Shown in pieces: positions 62,590 through 64,000 of a stretch of 64,000 nt of DNA. The stretch is taken from contig JAFEMX010000012.1 in assembly GCA_016892645.1 (NCBI GenBank), positions 62,001 through 126,000 on the forward strand, read 5' to 3'. A program made the position numbers and the translations under genes. Under the pieces are notes generated by a model. The model had not been told where the DNA came from. It did no database searches and saw nothing but the letters and a program-made list of their open reading frames with translations. This DNA comes from Micrococcaceae bacterium RIT 802 (GTDB lineage: Bacteria > Actinomycetota > Actinomycetes > Actinomycetales > Micrococcaceae). The first letter of the stretch is position 1; every line of letters begins with the position of its first letter.

Positions 62590-63402
62590 ATGCGCCTGAT
62601 TGCCAGTGACCTCGACGGCACCATCCTGCACCGCGACGACACGATTTCCGCGCGCACCGTCGCGGCCTTCGCGGCGGCCCGGGACGCCGGACTGCACGTC
62701 GTCTTCGTCACCGGCCGCCCCTTCCGCTGGCTGACCCCCGTGCAGCGCGCGTTCGGGCACCTGGGCACGGTCATCTGCTCCAACGGAGCCCTGGTCTACG
62801 ACCTCGAGGCCGAGCGCATCCTGGCCAGCCACACCATTTCGGGCGGAACCGTCGGCGAGGTCCAGCGGCGCATCCGCGTCCGCGAACCAGGGGCCGTCTT
62901 TGCCGCCGAAACGCTGACGGGCCTGCTGCTCGAGCCGGGTTTCCTCGACGAGGCAACGTCCGCGGTCCGCATGCCCGGGGTCGTCGAGGGGGCCTTCAAG
63001 CCGTCCCAGTTGGATGCCGAAGGAGTGGTGAAGCTCCTGGCCAAGACCGGCCGCGTGGACGCCGAGACCTTCCAGTCGCTGGTGGAGCCGGATATCGGGG
63101 CGCTGGTTTCCGTCACGCATTCCGCGCCCGGGGTGGCCCTGCTGGAAATGGCGCATCCGGAGGTCAACAAGGCGGTCACCCTGGCGGAATACGCCGATGG
63201 GCTCGGGATCGTGGCCGATGAGGTGCTGGCCTTCGGTGACATGCCCAACGATGTGCAGATGCTCGCCTGGGCCGGGCGCGGCTATGCCGTCGACTCCGGG
63301 CACCCGCTGGCCAAGGCAGCCGCCGGGCGCACCACTGCCTCATTGCACGACGACGGTGTTGCCCTGGTGATCGAGCGGTTCCTGGCGGGGGACCCGGTCT
63401 AG
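62590..63402 (+). CDS. HAD-family (Cof type) phosphatase
   Basis: The 270-residue hydrolase has the nucleophile motif LIASDLDGTILHRDD, the conserved TGRPFRWL, the Lys near EVNKAVTLAEYADGLGI and the metal-binding AFGDMPNDVQML. Cof-type enzymes dephosphorylate sugar phosphates and flavin precursors. ATG 62590 sits 28 bases after the kinase stop. Confidence 0.93.
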   Translation: MRLIASDLDGTILHRDDTISARTVAAFAAARDAGLHVVFVTGRPFRWLTPVQRAFGHLGTVICSNGALVYDLEAERILASHTISGGTVGEVQRRIRVREPGAVFAAETLTGLLLEPGFLDEATSAVRMPGVVEGAFKPSQLDAEGVVKLLAKTGRVDAETFQSLVEPDIGALVSVTHSAPGVALLEMAHPEVNKAVTLAEYADGLGIVADEVLAFGDMPNDVQMLAWAGRGYAVDSGHPLAKAAAGRTTASLHDDGVALVIERFLAGDPV

Positions 63403-63574
63403 GCGACGGCTGCCCCGATGGCCTCCGGATCCCGGGCCCCGTCTCGGGCAGCACCTGCCGCGCCAACCGCCGCCGAACGGGCGCGTTCCCCTCACAGATG
63501 GTCCCCCGGGATGGGTTGTCCACGGTGGCCACCCAGCCGTCCCAACTGTCGGTGGCAACTGGCAGAGTGGGGTT

Positions 63575-64000
63575 ATGGAAGAGGTCGCGGAGTCGGTTGA
63601 GGTCAACGGGTGGAAGCTCACCCGCGTGGCCGGCTCATCCGTGACCGGATCGCCGCGGCTGCAGGCCGCCGAGTCGCTGTTGCGTTTTGCCGAGGCGGAG
63701 AAGTTCAAGGCGGCCGCGATGCTGCATGACGAGGCCCAACACGCCGTTCCGCCCAGGTTGGAGGCGCTCGAGGACCATCAGGGCATGCAGGTTTCCCTGC
63801 GCACCGGCCGCATGGTCTCCTTCGCGGCGACCGATAGCGCTGCCATGGAGATCGCCCTGGTTGGGGGCCTGTCCGCGGGCCAGGCCCACCGGATCCTGGG
63901 CCAGGCGGAGACGCTCGTCATGGACATGCCCGAGGTCCTGGAGTCGCTCACGCTCGGCCGGATCGGGAGCGGCCACGTCCAGCGGATCCTCGAACACACC
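63575..64000 (+). CDS. DUF222 protein, 5' part (cut by window edge)
   Basis: The first 142 residues show the DUF222 pattern: LQAAESLLRFAEAEKFKAAAMLHDEA, then VALVGGLSAGQAHRIL-type sequence and LTLGRIGSGHVQRILEHT. Full-length members usually end in an HNH endonuclease domain and are abundant and variable in Micrococcales. The stop lies beyond the window. Confidence 0.85.
   Translation, partial: MEEVAESVEVNGWKLTRVAGSSVTGSPRLQAAESLLRFAEAEKFKAAAMLHDEAQHAVPPRLEALEDHQGMQVSLRTGRMVSFAATDSAAMEIALVGGLSAGQAHRILGQAETLVMDMPEVLESLTLGRIGSGHVQRILEHT

Noticed and set aside
1-64000. CRISPR arrays, rRNA operons, prophage, toxin-antitoxin or restriction systems
   Set aside because: No spaced direct repeats, rRNA sequence or diagnostic proteins of these systems were seen.

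Overview
The window is a replication-origin region of a high-GC Gram-positive bacterium of the order Micrococcales, most likely Micrococcaceae (Arthrobacter-like). The signs are the gene order trxA / parB-parA-rsmG-khpB-yidC-yidD-rnpA-rpmH / dnaA-dnaN-gnd-recF-DUF721-gyrB-gyrA-DUF3566 / tRNA-Ile-DLW39-tRNA-Ala, the crgA / sortase E / pabA / pknB-pknA-pbpA-rodA-pstP-fhaB-fhaA / tRNA-Leu block, frequent GTG starts, and ATGA or GTGA overlaps throughout. The genus is an inference from gene order and protein style only.

Region 1 (1-11.2 kb) is an accessory island between the 3' end of trxA and the parB locus, built as nested insertions. The oldest layer is the decayed end of one IS21-type element: an istB remnant split between 545-583 and 10845-11150. 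A second IS21-family element (584-10844, perfect 27-bp terminal inverted repeats) sits inside that remnant. Its istA is split after codon 168 by an 8,140-bp segment. The two istA halves rejoin exactly in frame at a shared CGG, so it can be read as a clean insertion with a 3-bp direct repeat. The segment carries N-terminally truncated conjugation genes (relaxase at the left end, VirD4/TcpA-like coupling protein at the right), a coiled-coil protein, DUF4913, and a lower-GC cargo: a compact RiPP locus. That locus has a 27-residue cationic precursor peptide with a strong RBS, an 18-bp hairpin right after it, a YcaO cyclodehydratase, an MFS exporter and a DUF2087 protein. It is the best candidate here for an undescribed system.

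Region 2 (11.2-30.4 kb) is the core origin. Six parS or parS-like sites lie between 11.7 and 14.7 kb; three are read in frame inside parB as V-(S/P)-R-E-T. oriC lies between dnaA and dnaN with tandem DnaA boxes, and more boxes lie upstream of dnaA. gyrB-gyrA-DUF3566 end at a strong terminator before the tRNA-Ile / DLW-39 / tRNA-Ala cluster.

Region 3 (30.4-50.2 kb) holds an EamA transporter, an amphipathic-repeat membrane protein, cyclophilin, and a zinc-finger rhomboid. An intergenic stretch at 34.1-34.66 kb then carries a second cluster of DnaA boxes with two copies of a 48-bp module resembling oriC. It continues with a double-GNAT acetyltransferase, argO/lysG-type export genes, a guanidine-III riboswitch with an SMR exporter, crgA, sortase E, pabA, and the reverse-strand growth and division operon (FHA proteins, PP2C phosphatase, RodA/FtsW, PBP2-type transpeptidase, PknA, PknB).

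Region 4 (50.2-64 kb, very high GC) is metabolic. It holds a flavin-dependent oxidoreductase, dienelactone hydrolase, universal stress protein, a DUF5997 / LysR-ligand-domain pair, gluconate uptake and kinase with a divergent GntR regulator, an oxalate:formate-antiporter-like MFS with a 52-aa small subunit, a D-aspartate-ligase-like ATP-grasp enzyme, enoyl-CoA hydratase, an alpha/beta hydrolase, a PfkB sugar kinase, a HAD phosphatase and the start of a DUF222 protein. No CRISPR array, integrase or rRNA was seen.
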